Source: Eutreptiella sp. 'Long Island Sound 2002'
Lineage: Eukaryota; Euglenozoa; Euglenophyceae; Eutreptiales; Eutreptiaceae
Length of the DNA stretch: 64,000 bases
Assembly: GCA_964036045.1 (NCBI GenBank)
Contig: OZ038397.1
Location: 25,507,342-25,571,341 of the forward strand
Direction of reading: 5' to 3'
Shown here: positions 33,943 to 45,900 of the stretch, piece by piece
Layout: each line of letters opens with the position of its first letter
Numbering within the stretch: the stretch's first letter is position 1
Position numbers and translations under genes: made by a program
Notes under the pieces: model-generated
Told to the model about the DNA's origin: nothing
The model's input: only the letters and a program-made list of their open reading frames with translations
Databases searched by the model: none

Positions 33943-33971
33943 GGGGATCAATGGTCGGTTCTGATAGACTG
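33943..33971 (-). other. 29-bp sequence at the 5' border of module X1
   Basis: Identical except for one base to the isolated insert at 54,837-54,865, which is flanked by a 16-bp duplication. Absent next to module X2. Confidence 0.6.
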
Positions 33972-34369
33972 AATGTCCCCGCCATAGACAATTCCAGCCA
34001 TTAGTCCAGCAGTACTGCGAAATCCAATCAATGCACGTGTCCCCTTCTTGGTTGGGGTGCTCCACTATGTAAAATACAGCGAGGCGTTGCGGTTAGCTCC
34101 GTGGGTCACTTGTGTGCTTGTCCTTTGCTGCCGACTCTAGCGAACAACCTGGATCAATATAAGCAGTCGTCCATAAATGTGGGCTGCATTCACTGTGTCA
34201 CATGCGAGCTGACTGGGCTGCAAAGCATGGCACTCATTCGGCCTTACCCCGTCTGTCGCTGTTTAGTTTCAAAGAGTGAAGGGAGTAACATACATTAAGG
34301 CTCAGAAATCAGAATGCGTTACAGATGCATGTGTGCCATGTGGCTGTGTGCTTATGGGATCATATTTCT

Positions 34370-34600
34370 GGCGTGGTGCCCCGTGCTTCAGTGGAAGCAC
34401 CCTGGATTCCAGCGGCGCTGGTCCCAGGTTGGAACCTCACTGCCCGAGCCGCGGAGGCTCGGGCAAGGGCAAGCAACGGGTGGGGTGGCAGCCTCCCATC
34501 GGGCGTGGGCGGTGGCGGGGCGCACTGCTGCAGGTGGCCGGGCACATTTTGCTAGTTGATGATGGTGTATGTAACTAAAACATCGCATTAAGAAAATAGA
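34370..34600 (+). repeat. tRNA-derived SINE-like unit
   Basis: Box-A-like TGCTTCAGTGGAAGCAC (34,384-34,400), a CTGGA/TCCAG stem, and box-B-like AGGTTGGAACCT (34,427-34,438) are followed by the body motif GGTGGCGGGGCGCACTGCTG. Confidence 0.45.
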
Positions 34601-34624
34601 CCAGGCCAATGTGAAAAATAGATA

Positions 34625-34752
34625 GAAACGGGAGGGGCCCCAGTCCCCTGTCGGGCGAGGCCGGTGGGGGGGAGCACTGCTACAGGCCGGGTTCGAACCG
34701 GCGATCTACGTGACGATATCCGACGATGTTAACCACTATACCACACTGCATC
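34625..34752 (-). repeat. tRNA-derived SINE-like unit at the LINE-C 3' end
   Basis: On the minus strand TATAGTGGTTAAC (34,729-34,741) and CCGGTTCGAACCCGG (about 34,687-34,701) are strong tRNA box A and box B matches, followed by CTGTAGCAGTGCTCC and a C/G-rich body. The anticodon arm is poor, so a functional tRNA is unlikely. The end of the LINE-C frame overlaps the start of this unit. Confidence 0.5.
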
Positions 34753-37359
34753 CCATACTGTCTTTGTAAGGGGAAAAATTCAAAACTTGCACAATCGAAT
34801 CCAGCTCGGCGACAGTGGTCCTGCGCTGCCGCTTGGTGGGAGGGGTGTACGTGGGCATGATGAAGCCCCGCGAGGGGGTCTTAAGTACAGGGCATCTGGG
34901 ATGGGAGAGCCTTCCCTGTTCAGCCAATCTATCAGCTTCGTTGTTCCCTAAAATGTCCACATGGGACGGCACTTTAATAAACTTGATGGAGCCTGTGTGT
35001 GCACTGAGGGTGTCCAGAAGAAGTTCCCAGAGAGGAACGTTAGAAACCGGACCGCTGCTTCCCGTCCATCCCCTGAGTTTCCACCGGCGCGCCGCGCCAG
35101 TGGCTCCCAGGAAGACGTACTCACTGTCTGTGCAAATAGCGACTTTACCAAAAGAGAGGATTTGCAATGCCCGAACCACGGCCAAGAGTTCTGCCGTGTT
35201 GTTTGTCTGCCGGAAGTGTACCGGGACATATGCAGAGATGCTGATGTCAGGGTGCGCGTAGATGCCATATCCTGCTACCCGGCCCACACCTTCCGTTTCG
35301 GCGGATGAGCCATCCGTGAAAACCAGGGTGTATCCGTCCGCGGAGAGGGTGTCAAAAATTCCTTCCAGCTCTGCCGCCTGTTGCTGTTTGCGCAGTCGGC
35401 GCGCTGTTTCTTTGCGTTGTTTTTTGCTGGGCGGGGGAGTGGGAGGTGTGACACGCAGATGGGGGTGTTGTAGCACTCCATCATGGAGTAGCGACTGTAG
35501 CGCTCCGATGAAAAGATGCAGGTCATGATCAGAAATAGGGATGCTCGATGGACATGTAGCCCATAGTTTCAAGGTGGCAATCCAAATAGAAACAAAGCGG
35601 GACTAGGTAGCTGAATATTGTCGTTGGCATTTTTTCTTTTGGCGGACCTGCCAATTGGCGTATACCGCCGCCCAGGCCAGGAAGCCTGTCGGGCACTGCA
35701 AGGAAAGCTGTAGGAAGGAAGATAGCAGGGCGGTTGGACGTTCCTCTGCAGTGGCCGTGGGAAAGCATTTGGCAATAGTGTCAAAAGCGACTTTGAGCAA
35801 GGAGCACTCCGTGCGTGCGTGGTCGATTGTCTCTAGCTCACCGTCAATTGGGCACCACACGTCATCCGGTTTCCAATCTTTTTGCCGCTCCCCCACAGGG
35901 AGGCGGAGCCATAGCACCTGTCTGATGAAGTCTTTGTGGTGTGCAGGAATGTTGAAAAGGTGAAAGGCCTTCCATACCTCAGGTGGCTGCCTTGGTGCCA
36001 AGGAGGTAGTGGAACAGAGGAACAAAGCCATGGATTTTGTGGTCCATCGAGACCACACATCCGCTCCCGGAACCGGGTGGAGGGGTGGGTTCGTGGGTGC
36101 CTGGCCGAGATTTGAGGAGTGATATTGAAACACTCCCTGCTGATAAATGCTGGCCCAAGTGGGTGCGATCTGCGAAATATGTGTGCTGTTGTTGATTAAA
36201 TCTCCCACTGTAATGACCCCCTGCCGGATAAGCTGGGGGCAATAGTAGGTGAGAGATGCTGACTTGGAGAACAGTCTGTTGTGCCAGAGTGGAGTGTCAG
36301 ACGATAGTGCTTCAGGTCGGTGGAAAGTCACTTTGGCAGTGACGAGTGAATATGCTCGTGCGCTCCAAGCCAGATAAGGCATTTTGTGCCAAGCCACATT
36401 GCTCCCCATTTGAAAAGTGTGGAGCGTGGACGGGGAGACATTTATGCCATACTCAGTGGCAAAACGCTCATAAGGCTCGGTGACACATTTAGGAATGGCC
36501 TCGGCCTTGTAGACATGACGAATAAAGATAGTGGAAAATTGCCAAAGCAGGAAAGTGTCAGGGGGGGCCAGCTCGAGCCCCCCATGCTCTTTGCTGTGTG
36601 ACAGGATGTCTAGTGTAATGCCCCAGTTGCTGAGCTTGAGGGCAACCCGATAAATTGTTTGACCGCGGCGATGACATTGTCTGTAGGGTAGACAACACGA
36701 GACGGGTAGACCAAAAGTGGGAGGATCCAGCTTTGGAGGAGTTCCACCCTTTCAGCGAGTGAGAGGGACCACGACTGCATGGAAAACGCACGACCTGTGG
36801 CTTTTCTGAGTGCAAGTCCATAGGCCTCCTCCGCTGTGGTAGCCCCAAGGACAATGCCCAGGTACTTGTATTTGTCGACTATTCTGAGGCCTGTGCTCAG
36901 GAGCTGAACCCTGTGTATGGGGTCCCAATGCCCCTTGAGCAGAATGTTGGACTTGTCCAGGTTTGTGTACAAACCTGTAACTGTTGAGAATTCCTGAACC
37001 CTGCTCCAGACCAAGAGGAACATCCTTGTCCCAGTGATGGGGTCGCATTCAATGATGATGATTAAGTCGTCTGCGTGGAGCAGAACTTGCACATGGTCTG
37101 ACAAATCCATAAGTTTGTGGATGATGGGGGAAATGAGCATGGCAAATATAGACGGCGAAAAGGGGCACCCCTGTCGTACACCCGAACGGGGGTGAATTTT
37201 GTGGTCTGTGTAAATGTGATCACGGACAAGGACACAGATTGGCGCTGTAAACAGCAGTAAACATAGGGAAATTAGACTGTCTGGCAATTGCATTAGATTA
37301 AGGAACGTGCGGGTATACTCAGGAGACACAGAATCAAAGGCCTTTTTGAAATCGATGGG
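34736..37359 (-). pseudogene. LINE-C, 5'-truncated: RT - zinc-like motif - RNase H
   Basis: Starts inside RT at motif A (PIDFKKAFDSV), directly against module X2, so ORF1, endonuclease and the RT N-terminus are missing. RT continues with RSGVRQGCPFSPSIF and VLLHADDLI. A frameshift near 36,600 and a TAG at 35,603-35,605 follow. The Cys/His motif is reduced to CPIDGELETIDHARTEC, lacking its second Cys. RNase H is complete (FTDGSS, NNTAELLAV, CTDSEYV, VPSHVDILGNNEADRLA) in one open frame 35,572-34,736, the best preserved RNase H in the window. A 5'-truncated copy is the expected product of abortive target-primed reverse transcription. Confidence 0.8.
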
Positions 37360-38170
37360 GCAAAGATACCCAAACGGTATCGCACAGACAATCACCAATG
37401 GCAAGGTGATTCAGAGGCTGATGCAGGATTAGATGAGTACCTTCTCCAAAAATAGGAAGATCCAGACCAGATACTCCTCTTGGGCTGAATCCAGAAACTC
37501 AACGGTGATGAAGATTGGTTCCCAGTAATTGCACACCTGCTGCTAGGATTGTAGCTCGGCAGAATGCAATTGGGCTGCACGAAATCGCAATGCAAAACGG
37601 GTGTTCGCAAGGTCAATTTTAGCTCTCTTTCGAGCCGGTGAGGTCCGTGAACCTGCTGTGTGGATCACCAGTACCGGGTTTTCAATTTGATCGCAGGGAA
37701 TGACAGGCAGTCCAGGATCTGAGTAGAATTCCGGAACAGCACAGAGATTGAATTGTGGTAGCAGTTGCTTGTTGGGACTCCCAGTCTCTTCGATTTCCTC
37801 AAACCACTGTGGCACGAGGTCGTCAAGGACTTGCTCAGGTTCAAAGTCTGGTCGTATGGTTGAGTTGCTGCCAGTGGTTGGCGGCGAGAACAAGACACGC
37901 TGTTCTTGTGGACTGACACTTCCCGGGTGCCTCGACATGCTCAATACCTGCGGCCCCCGATTGGGCCGCGCAGGACTCCATGACAAAGCATCGAAAAAAA
38001 ATAGACACTCGAAAAAAAATAGACACTCAGAAAGCCACTCCAGGGGGGGGGGGGGTTCAAACCATCCACTAACTGGGGTTTTGTAGTGTTCGCCGATTTC
38101 TCGGAATACGGTGATCCGTAGGTAGGGGTATGTGAAACCTTTTGGGAAGCCCTCAAAAAAGGCTTTTCGG
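37360..38170 (-). repeat. Module X, copy 2, 5' of LINE-C
   Basis: About 99% identical to 33,131-33,942, with the same abrupt end next to LINE RT sequence, the same two terminal stem-loops and the same ORF (37,429-37,986) with its TAG at 37,543-37,545. It differs in G-tract length near 38,046 and by an extra A near 38,160. Confidence 0.8.
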
Positions 38171-38185
38171 AGATGTATGGGTCAG

Positions 38186-38275
38186 GGGCCATGAAGCAAC
38201 AGATACTCAGCTACCGAGCGCCCCCGTGACACAGGCGACCGGTCACAGCTCATAAGTGTTCAGTGCATTGCATCA
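38186..38275 (+). repeat. Dispersed repeat R1, diverged partial copy
   Basis: GGGGCCATGAAGCAACAGAT and GCGCCCCCGTGACACAGGCG are recognisable. Confidence 0.55.
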
Positions 38276-38439
38276 CTGTTTTGTTGTTCCCTAACGTAGC
38301 AAACCCAGCGTACTCCCCCCCCCTGCGGCCCCGGTTAGAAGCATGTAAAACCCTCAGCTTCACCTGCGCACCTTCACCGGTACAATTGTATTGCATCACC
38401 TTAGTGGCATGACACGGACCACGTAGATAGCTCATCAAT

Positions 38440-39780
38440 GGGGGCATTTTCGCACAGCGCGCGCACAGCGCCAGTTATTACGGTGTTCACCCCGGTAACA
38501 GCCCTGAACAGCCCCTTCAATAACTTCCTTCCAATCTTCCGAACTTACCGAACTCAGCCCACCCTTCAAGGTCTTCACGGTGGCAGCGAGCTGCTTGCCA
38601 GCCTCCCGAGACCGTTGTGTAGTCTTGGGGGCGCACGGCTTTGCACGGGGTGGTGGAGTTGCCGATTTCGATGGACTCCTTCCCCGATCGCCAAGCGGCG
38701 GCGAAGGGCTGCGTGAGCAGGGGGGCGGTGAGTCGGCACTCGGGATGGCAAAGGAGATGGACTCAACTTTGCACTACCGATTCACCACCTTCACCACATC
38801 TCGGAAATACTCCAAAAGGACTCATCCGTCGGGCGCAAACCCCACCACTATGGCACGAACTCGCACCGCATTGGCGCGAGTGTAGAACACCCTATCTCCA
38901 ACATTAAAGTCCATGGTGCATGCAATAGAGGGTCTCAGAAATGAGAGCAAAAGATGATGCCCCGCGGCAGACACCCTGAGAATGTATGACCATATACCAG
39001 CCTCAGGGTGCCCGTTTGCAAGGGTACATACACGCAAGAAGGGGGAGGGTTGATGCTACAAGGATACACAATGGCAATAGTACCCTGCGGCTATCCTGCA
39101 CCCAAAAAAGCTGCCTACCGGTGGTGGATAATGGCCTACTTTTCGCACAGCGCGTGCACAGCGCACGGTACGCCCCCAATGTAAATAGCTCATCAATGTT
39201 CTGCAGCACTGCAGCACTTCCAAACCAGTACTAAATGTTGCCTTGAGTTTGCTTTTTTTTTTGGCTGACTCCAGAAGTTCAAAGAGTACTCAAGACTGTG
39301 CTTGGCAAAGTGGGCGTCTCCAGCATATGATAGAGTGGATCCCCGCAACGCGGGGCACATGGCAAAGACTCAGGGTTCACATGCGTATACCAGAGGGCTC
39401 TCTGATGCGGTAGGCAAAACCGCCACGCCATATGGCAAGCCTATAATGCGTAAGATTTAAGGAGGTTAAGACATGCTGGATCACGTGTTGTCTAAATGTT
39501 GCCTTGAGTTTGCTTGTAAGCTATCGAATGTTGCTTAGCCTGGCATGGGTCAGCTCATCCCCCTCCTTAGGAACCCGGTCATAGGCTGCTTGCACTGCGG
39601 CTCCACGAAATTGGCAGCACTGAAGTCACTACTATCATTGCCACTAACCTCTTCATCTCTTCATCGGGACTCACGTCTGTGACCGCATCATCTGTCGACT
39701 GCACAGAGCACTAGAGCACTGCGACCCCCCTCATGTCATCATCACTGGGTCATCAATCTCCTCGAACCCCAGGTCAGTCC
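38440..39780. other. No recognisable gene; two GCGC motifs
   Basis: CGCACAGCGCGCGCACAGCG at 38,448 and a relative at 39,141 belong to the GCACTGCGTGC family. No exon is supported. Confidence 0.4.
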
Positions 39781-40039
39781 AAATGTCCCACACTTCTCGG
39801 TCCCTAATCAGGGCAGCAAACGCTTGCACAAGCTCCTTACCACCCCCTCGTCAGCTCGCTCATTACCCTGCACCCCCACAAGGGACGGCACCCATTGCAC
39901 CGTGGTGCGGTTGCCATATAGCCAGCCACATGTCGCTCAAACGAATTTTTATTTTGGGACCGAAAATCTTGGCATGATTCCCAGCGCTGTTGACGATCGA
40001 CTTGTAGATGGCCAGCCGACATGCCAGGCAATCGCTCTT

Positions 40040-40365
40040 GGAATCCCTAGGGATGTGAAAATATCGGAAGCGTTTTTTTTTTTTAACTCGTGACCGAAGT
40101 TCCACCAAGTGTCCATTGAGAGTACACATAGCAGGTCATGGGTCAGTGACAGGGCCGACTTTGGGTATGGGTTTGGTATGACCTACCCTCACCAAGACGG
40201 CTGCGGCGGGGTGGCGGGAGGAACGAGTCCTGCGCCTTGCCCCACCCCTGTCGCCCTATCGGAAGCGTTTTTCTGACCGAAACCCCGACCGAAACCCCTG
40301 CCGAAGCCGGGAGGGAGCCTTCCGAAATCCCTAGGGATGAAAAAATATCGGAAGCGTTTTCGGGG
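40040..40365 (+). repeat. ATCCCTAGGGAT repeat, clustered copies
   Basis: AATCCCTAGGGATG, then AAAATATCGGAAGCGTTTT occurs at 40,047-40,085 and 40,325-40,363, with a partial copy at 40,256-40,275. A fourth copy lies at 51,059-51,098. ATCCCTAGGGAT is a perfect palindrome. Confidence 0.75.
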
Positions 40366-40763
40366 GCGATTTCCGACCAAAACGCCAAGGATGAAGAAAC
40401 AATCGACCCCGCCCCCCCACACACGTATTTGGGCATTTTTGGGCAATTTGACCCATATGTAGTGAGGACATGTACAATGCTCCGCCACCCCTCAAAGAGA
40501 AGCTGCCCCGGCTACCATGGCCAGGCGTGGCCAATCACAAGCCCCCAATCCTGGGGCTGACTCATGGAGCGCCGGGTCCCCCCCCACCCCCAGCCCCACC
40601 CCCCACCCCCCGATCAGCCCGGTTAGCCCCCCTTCCCGAACATCATAGTCAGCGCTGTTCCTTGCCCTCTTGTTTGCCGCCCCCGTGTCTGTCGGGAAAA
40701 AACCCCCCTCACTCAAGAGATGGGGCACTGGGGCAGAACTGGATTCTGCATCAACATCAATGG

Positions 40764-40995
40764 CGGGGCCATGAGGCAACGGATACTAGGCTCGCATACG
40801 CCCCCGTGTCACAGGCGCATGGTCATCACCACTCAGTTCAGTGTTTTGCCTTGCTGCACTGCAGCACTGACCGGTTCTGTACCACTCCAGGTGGCTGCTA
40901 ATTGTGCATTGGCCTTGGCCATCAGTACATTTGGGTCAGCTCGCTCCCACCACCCTCCCACAGCGTCGGTTAGTCTTTAACCCTTGCTCTGCGGG
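40764..40995 (+). repeat. Dispersed repeat R1, copy 4
   Basis: Full-length R1, followed at once by R2 (41,010-41,070) and a second partial R1 tail at 41,096-41,210. Confidence 0.8.
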
Positions 40996-41009
40996 TCTGT
41001 TGCGACCTC

Positions 41010-41100
41010 CTACTCTCTGACACGTAAAGACGTATCATGTTCGAACTCCGGGGGCGCAAAGGCGTCCCCGTGCGGCACTTTCAAACTGACTTGTGCAGTA
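41010..41100 (-). repeat. R2 fragment, LINE endonuclease-derived
   Basis: The minus strand encodes HGDAFAPPEFEHDTSLRV-RE-stop-EV, aligning position by position with HRDAFAPPEFEHDTSLRA-stop-EQEV in LINE-B, and extends slightly beyond it on both sides. Confidence 0.55.
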
Positions 41101-41214
41101 CCACTCCAGGCGGTTTGCATTTGTGTGTTGGCTGCCTACATATCTGAGTCAGCTCACACCCACCGCCCTCCCACAGTGCCGGTTAGTCTCTAACTCTCGC
41201 TCTGCGGGTCTCTC

Positions 41215-41640
41215 ACTCCCCCCACCCTCTCTCTCTCTCTGTCTCTGACCCTCCTCCCACTGTGACCCACCCTCTCTCTCTCCCGCATGTACTTTGGGGG
41301 CGCAATGGCGCCTTTGGAGGCGCTAAGGCGTCTCGACGTTTCACCACATGTTGTGGCTGCTTGACTCTTCAACAGTGCACCCCTGTACCGCGACTCTCTC
41401 CTGCTCTATACCACATCACGCGCTTGTCACGTGATGACGTGTATCGCCCGTGCTCCAGGGGCGCAAAGGCGTCCGATTGTTGATCCATGCCGCTGTTCTA
41501 CTCTGTGCTGCCATTGCCCGCCGTTCACCCTGGTCAGCTCAAACCCACCACCCTCCCACAGTGCTGGTTAGCCCCTGTCATGTGCACTGTGCGTCCCACT
41601 CTCGCTCTCTCTTCCCCCTCTCGCTCTCTCTCCCTCCCAC
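41215..41640. repeat. CT-rich simple repeats with R1/R2 pieces
   Basis: CTCTCTCT tracts near 41,227-41,240, 41,272-41,282 and 41,600-41,635. R2-like GGGGCGCAAAGGCGTC lies near 41,457 and an R1 tail near 41,530-41,575. Confidence 0.6.
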
Positions 41641-41669
41641 ATAAAAGAAGGGGCTTTCTCGGGACGTTA

Positions 41670-41750
41670 GGTGGTTCTCCATCCCCCTCGGGGCTCGAAT
41701 CCTCCCCCACTGGACAGAAGCGGCGCGGTGTCCCACTGAGCCACGAAGAG
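41670..41750 (-). repeat. tRNA-like sequence
   Basis: On the minus strand GTGGCTCAGTGGGAC (41,729-41,743) and GGATTCGAGCCCC (41,690-41,702) match pol III boxes A and B at plausible spacing. The D arm does not pair, so it is a SINE-like relic rather than a tRNA gene. Confidence 0.4.
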
Positions 41751-41807
41751 CGGCTGTCTGCATCACATTGTTCTGACCTTTGATACTCCCCCGAGAGTCA
41801 TCCCCTG

Positions 41808-42495
41808 TCAGGCATATCGCCTTTCGCACGGGGGCGTGTTCAGCAGCGTGTAGAGGAACCGAACGGCGTCCCCGGATACCGGGGACGCCTGCCTGAAGAG
41901 CGTTCTCTGGAACAGCCATAGGAGATCAGCTCGGCCCGCCAGCCACACGTGCATGCAGTCACCAGTTCTGCTCACAGACGAGGGTACTGCTTTGTGTCCC
42001 TCCGCAGTCGGACAGTGGAGGATCGCCTCCCACACCCTTGGGCCGCCACTGGACCTGCATGTTCCCCAGTGCCTGCGTCTTCAGAGTCCAATTGATTTGG
42101 ACCATCACCGAGTACAGCTCCTGTTTGCTCATCAGCAATGGCTCCCCATGATTGTCCACAATCTCACAGTGCATCCTAGTGCTGTGTGGTTGGTCCAGTC
42201 GGAGCCAGATCTGCTGGTTGCGGGCCCAAGCCATTGTGGTCAGCTCTGCATCAACTGCCCTCAGCCCTTCATCTGCAATGGCGTCCAGCTGGCTCGGAGC
42301 TCGCACCTTGAAGCGTGGGCGTTCTTGCTGAGGCTTGATCTTCTTCGGTGCTGGCTGGACTTGTGTATACGGGCCATGTCGCTGCTGATGTGATCCATGC
42401 TCTTTCCATTTCCCTCCGGACGGCATTACGCCCGGAGGCTCTCCCGCGACAAGACGCGGGTTGTGTGCCGGTGTTCTGCCGCCGTCGATTGACAC
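41808..42495 (-). pseudogene. Unrecognised ORF 3' of LINE-B
   Basis: Two overlapping minus frames (42,495-41,959 and 42,035-41,808) read as one protein with a frameshift near 42,020. Segments include APKKIKPQQERPRFKVRAPS, IVDNHGEPLLMSKQELYSVM and CMHVWLAGRADLLWLFQRTL. The W-rich, basic-then-acidic character recalls LINE ORF1 proteins, but I see no clear homology to those of LINE-A or LINE-B. It may be ORF1 of a further LINE or a separate gene. Confidence 0.35.
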
Positions 42496-42953
42496 TGCTG
42501 TGTGCTCTTGCTCACCGCGACAGGACGCAGCTCTTGCGACGATTTGCTCTGCGTCAGGACGCGGGTTTCAGACATGCAGGCATTGCTGTACTTGAGACCT
42601 ATGTGAGTGCCGCACCAAAAGCAGGGGTTGCAGGCCCTATTATTATCGACCCTGTCCGAGGTTTCTGCTTTTCCTGAGCTTTCTCCTCTTATGCTGCCGC
42701 CTGGTGTCCCTCACATCCGTACTGAAGGACAGTGTTTCCGTTGCGGACAGTGTTTTTGTTGCAGGCAGTGCATCCAGCAGACCTCCCTGGTGTGTGTGTG
42801 CCCTGTAATGATGTCCTCACTATCCGATCCGCTCGAGGTGTTTGGTCCCATTCCACGTGGTGCCGGTTCCCCGGATGCCTCACCTGTCAGCTCTTCACTA
42901 TCCATGGGTACCATACCTAGGGATGACCATAGCGCTTTGGTGCCCTCTGATTC

Positions 42954-45900
42954 TCATCCCGATCCCCCCCTCAATCCTACCGTGGACTCTGATCCCGATG
43001 ATGATTGCTGTGCAACATGCTGAGACCACAGCGGGCTCGAGCACATGCCTTCCATCGCCAATCCATTTGCCACTTGGTTCCCCTGCACATTGACATGTGC
43101 TGGGACGTGCTCCCACCTGACTTCTCTCCCTGGTGTTGCCATTTCCCGAAGCAGCATTTCCCACACGGGGACGTGGACCTGCAGCTTACCAGACGTGGTT
43201 GTCCACCCCTTTGATTTCCAGTGCTGGGCTCTGCCAGTCGCACCCAGTTGCAGGTACTGCGAGTCGGTGAGGATGGCCAGCTTTGGTACCCAGAACCCCT
43301 GCAGGGCTTCGGGTGCCGCCCAGAGCTCCGCTCCGTTGTTTGTTTGTCTGTGGCGTGTCGGCACATAGCCGCAGAAGCGCACCTCTGGCCCTTTCTTCTG
43401 CTGCAAATACGCCAAAGCCACCGGCTCTGCGCTTGTCCTTGTGGTCCGGTCTTTTTGACGACCCATCTGTGTACACAATCCTGTAACCCTTTGCAACCAG
43501 TTCTGCAATCACATCTTGCACTCCTTGAAGCACTCCCGGGCCTGCCTGCCTCGGGCGCTTCGGGCGTGGCTCTGCTTCTCTATGCCAGCTGTGTCAGTTG
43601 GCGCTGCATTCTTGTGAGAAGCACTCTGTGTGTGTTTGCCACCACGCACTCAACTCCCCACGTACTTGTACTTCTTCTCGTCGCGGCTGCACTCCAGTAT
43701 CACGAAGTTGCTCCAGCGACTGTTGAAAACCTTTCCACAGCTCCCTGCGCTCTCCAGAGTAGAACCCCACCCATTCACACAGCTCCCTTAGCCAGGTCGT
43801 CAGGTATGATGTGAACACCGGCAACGCACCTGCTTTGACTTTGCATTGATATCGCCAGTGGGCACTTCTTGCCGACCACATTGCCCGGCCTTGATTTGTG
43901 TTCAGCAGCCACTCCTGCGGGTCGGACTCCAACATGTCCCGGACTGCTGACCTCCCTTTCCCAATTTCCACCAGGCCGTAGTAGTGCTGTATCACCGCCG
44001 CCGCTGCTTTAAACATTGGGCACTCGACCATCGCGTGCCTGATCGTTTCCTTTTGGGAGCACACAGGGCACTTGTCCGTGCCCGACCTCTTGTAAACTCT
44101 TGCATGCACAGTCAACTTGTGCCACAGCACCTTTTGCGCAAAATCCCGCACCTTTGGTGGTAATTGCGCTTGTGCCCACTGTTCCCATACCTCTGGTGTC
44201 TGTGGATCGCGGACTCCCGGCTGTGATGCGTAGAATTGGAGCAGCCATGCTCTGGTCCAGTTTTGGGCGTGAACCGCGGGGGTATCAAATCCCCCTTGCG
44301 ATGGGACTTTATTGAGAAGTCGTCCGCCATGATTGTACACTCCTTTCCATGTTCGAGGCAGAGCATTCAACAGCCTCACATCTTCCAAAGATTGCAATTG
44401 ACCCCACGTCAGTGGATCATTTTCGTGTTGTAGTAGGAACATTTGAACTCATTTCGAAAGTACACAGAGTGCCACAGCGGCAGCTGTTCCCGGTTTGCCG
44501 GGGGGGCCACCTGTGGGGCCATCCGCTGTATATATGAGTGTGCCTTTGCAGACCATCCTAAGAACGTCAGCTCCGCCGTCCGAACCATGCCCAGCTGGAC
44601 ATATGGAAGGTTGTCTTTGGATGGTATGAACCCGATGGTTGTCGCCCATGCATGGAAGGTCTCCACTGCCTTGTTGGGATACTTGTGCGGCTCTCCCAAG
44701 AGGCTGACAAACGGAGCCGCTACCTGGTGCATGAGAAACAGCTCTGGCTCCGGCAGTGCCAGTCCCCCTTGCGTCCTTGGCCGTGAGAGGATTGGCATAG
44801 TGATTCCCCAACTGTTAGTGCCCATGGTCACGTGGTACACCAGCTTTAGCTGCCTGATCACTGGGACAGGGGCGTAGTACGCCTTGGAAACCCAGGCCAC
44901 AACTGGTAGGATCCATGATGTCAGCATGAAGGCACGTTCATCCATCGTCAACCGCAGCGTGGACACTACCCGTGCGCGACGAAAGGCCTCTTGTAACGCT
45001 GGTGCAAAGGCCTGTTCTATCGTCAGCCCCCATCCCTAGTCATCCTGATGGTGCCGTATATTTCCCAAGCGTACACCCAGATACTTGACGAAGTTTTTGA
45101 CGTCCACCCCTCTGTCCCGAAAGCATCTCGCCCACTCCATACCCCCACATTTGCGAACTATCGCTGCTGTTTTGTTCAGGTTGACCTTCAGCCCAGAAAA
45201 CTGTCCAAAGGTGGACACTACTTTCCAAACCCTTCCCAGTAGATGCGGGTTGGCCCGTCCGTCCAAGAAGATGATGAGATTGTCTGCATACATCATGACA
45301 GTCAGTCCTGGACCCAGTTCTTGCAGCTGGAAAATCACGAAGGATGCTACCAGGGAGAATAGTGCCGGGGAGAGTGGGTCCCCCTGGCGCGTGCCCGCAC
45401 GTGGGTGGTGGTAGACTCCTGGTACATATCCCTCGCCAACTGAGTACAGATAAGGTGCTCGCAAAAGATGCAGTATCAGTCGGATGTACAGGGACGGTAT
45501 GCACATTAGACCCAGTGCTGCCGACACCATCTCATGAGACATCGTGGGGAACGCATTTCTGAAGTCCACTGATAATGCTGCTCCTTCACGTAAGCCATCC
45601 CAGAGAGCTCGTGAGCCATAGACATGCTGGAGGATACTTCTGTGACGAAGGAAACCTGTTTGCTGCGACGGGATGCAGTGAAGGAGTACATCCTCCAACT
45701 GGATCAAGAGAATGTTGGTGAGCCAATTCTGCCGTGTCGTTTGCAGCGCAATTGGTCGGAGGGAGTCTGGCGTTTGCATTGCTTTTGTCTCGGGGATCAT
45801 TGTCACCACTCCCGATGTCCATGTCTCCGGCATGGTACCCGTGTCGAGGAAGCGTTTCAGTGACTCATACATTTGCGGCTCAAAAATTTCTGAGAACCTC

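Noticed and set aside
34680-34752. Functional tRNA gene on the minus strand
   Set aside because: Box A and box B are good, but the anticodon arm does not form a proper 5-bp stem with a 7-base loop, and the unit continues into a SINE-like body.
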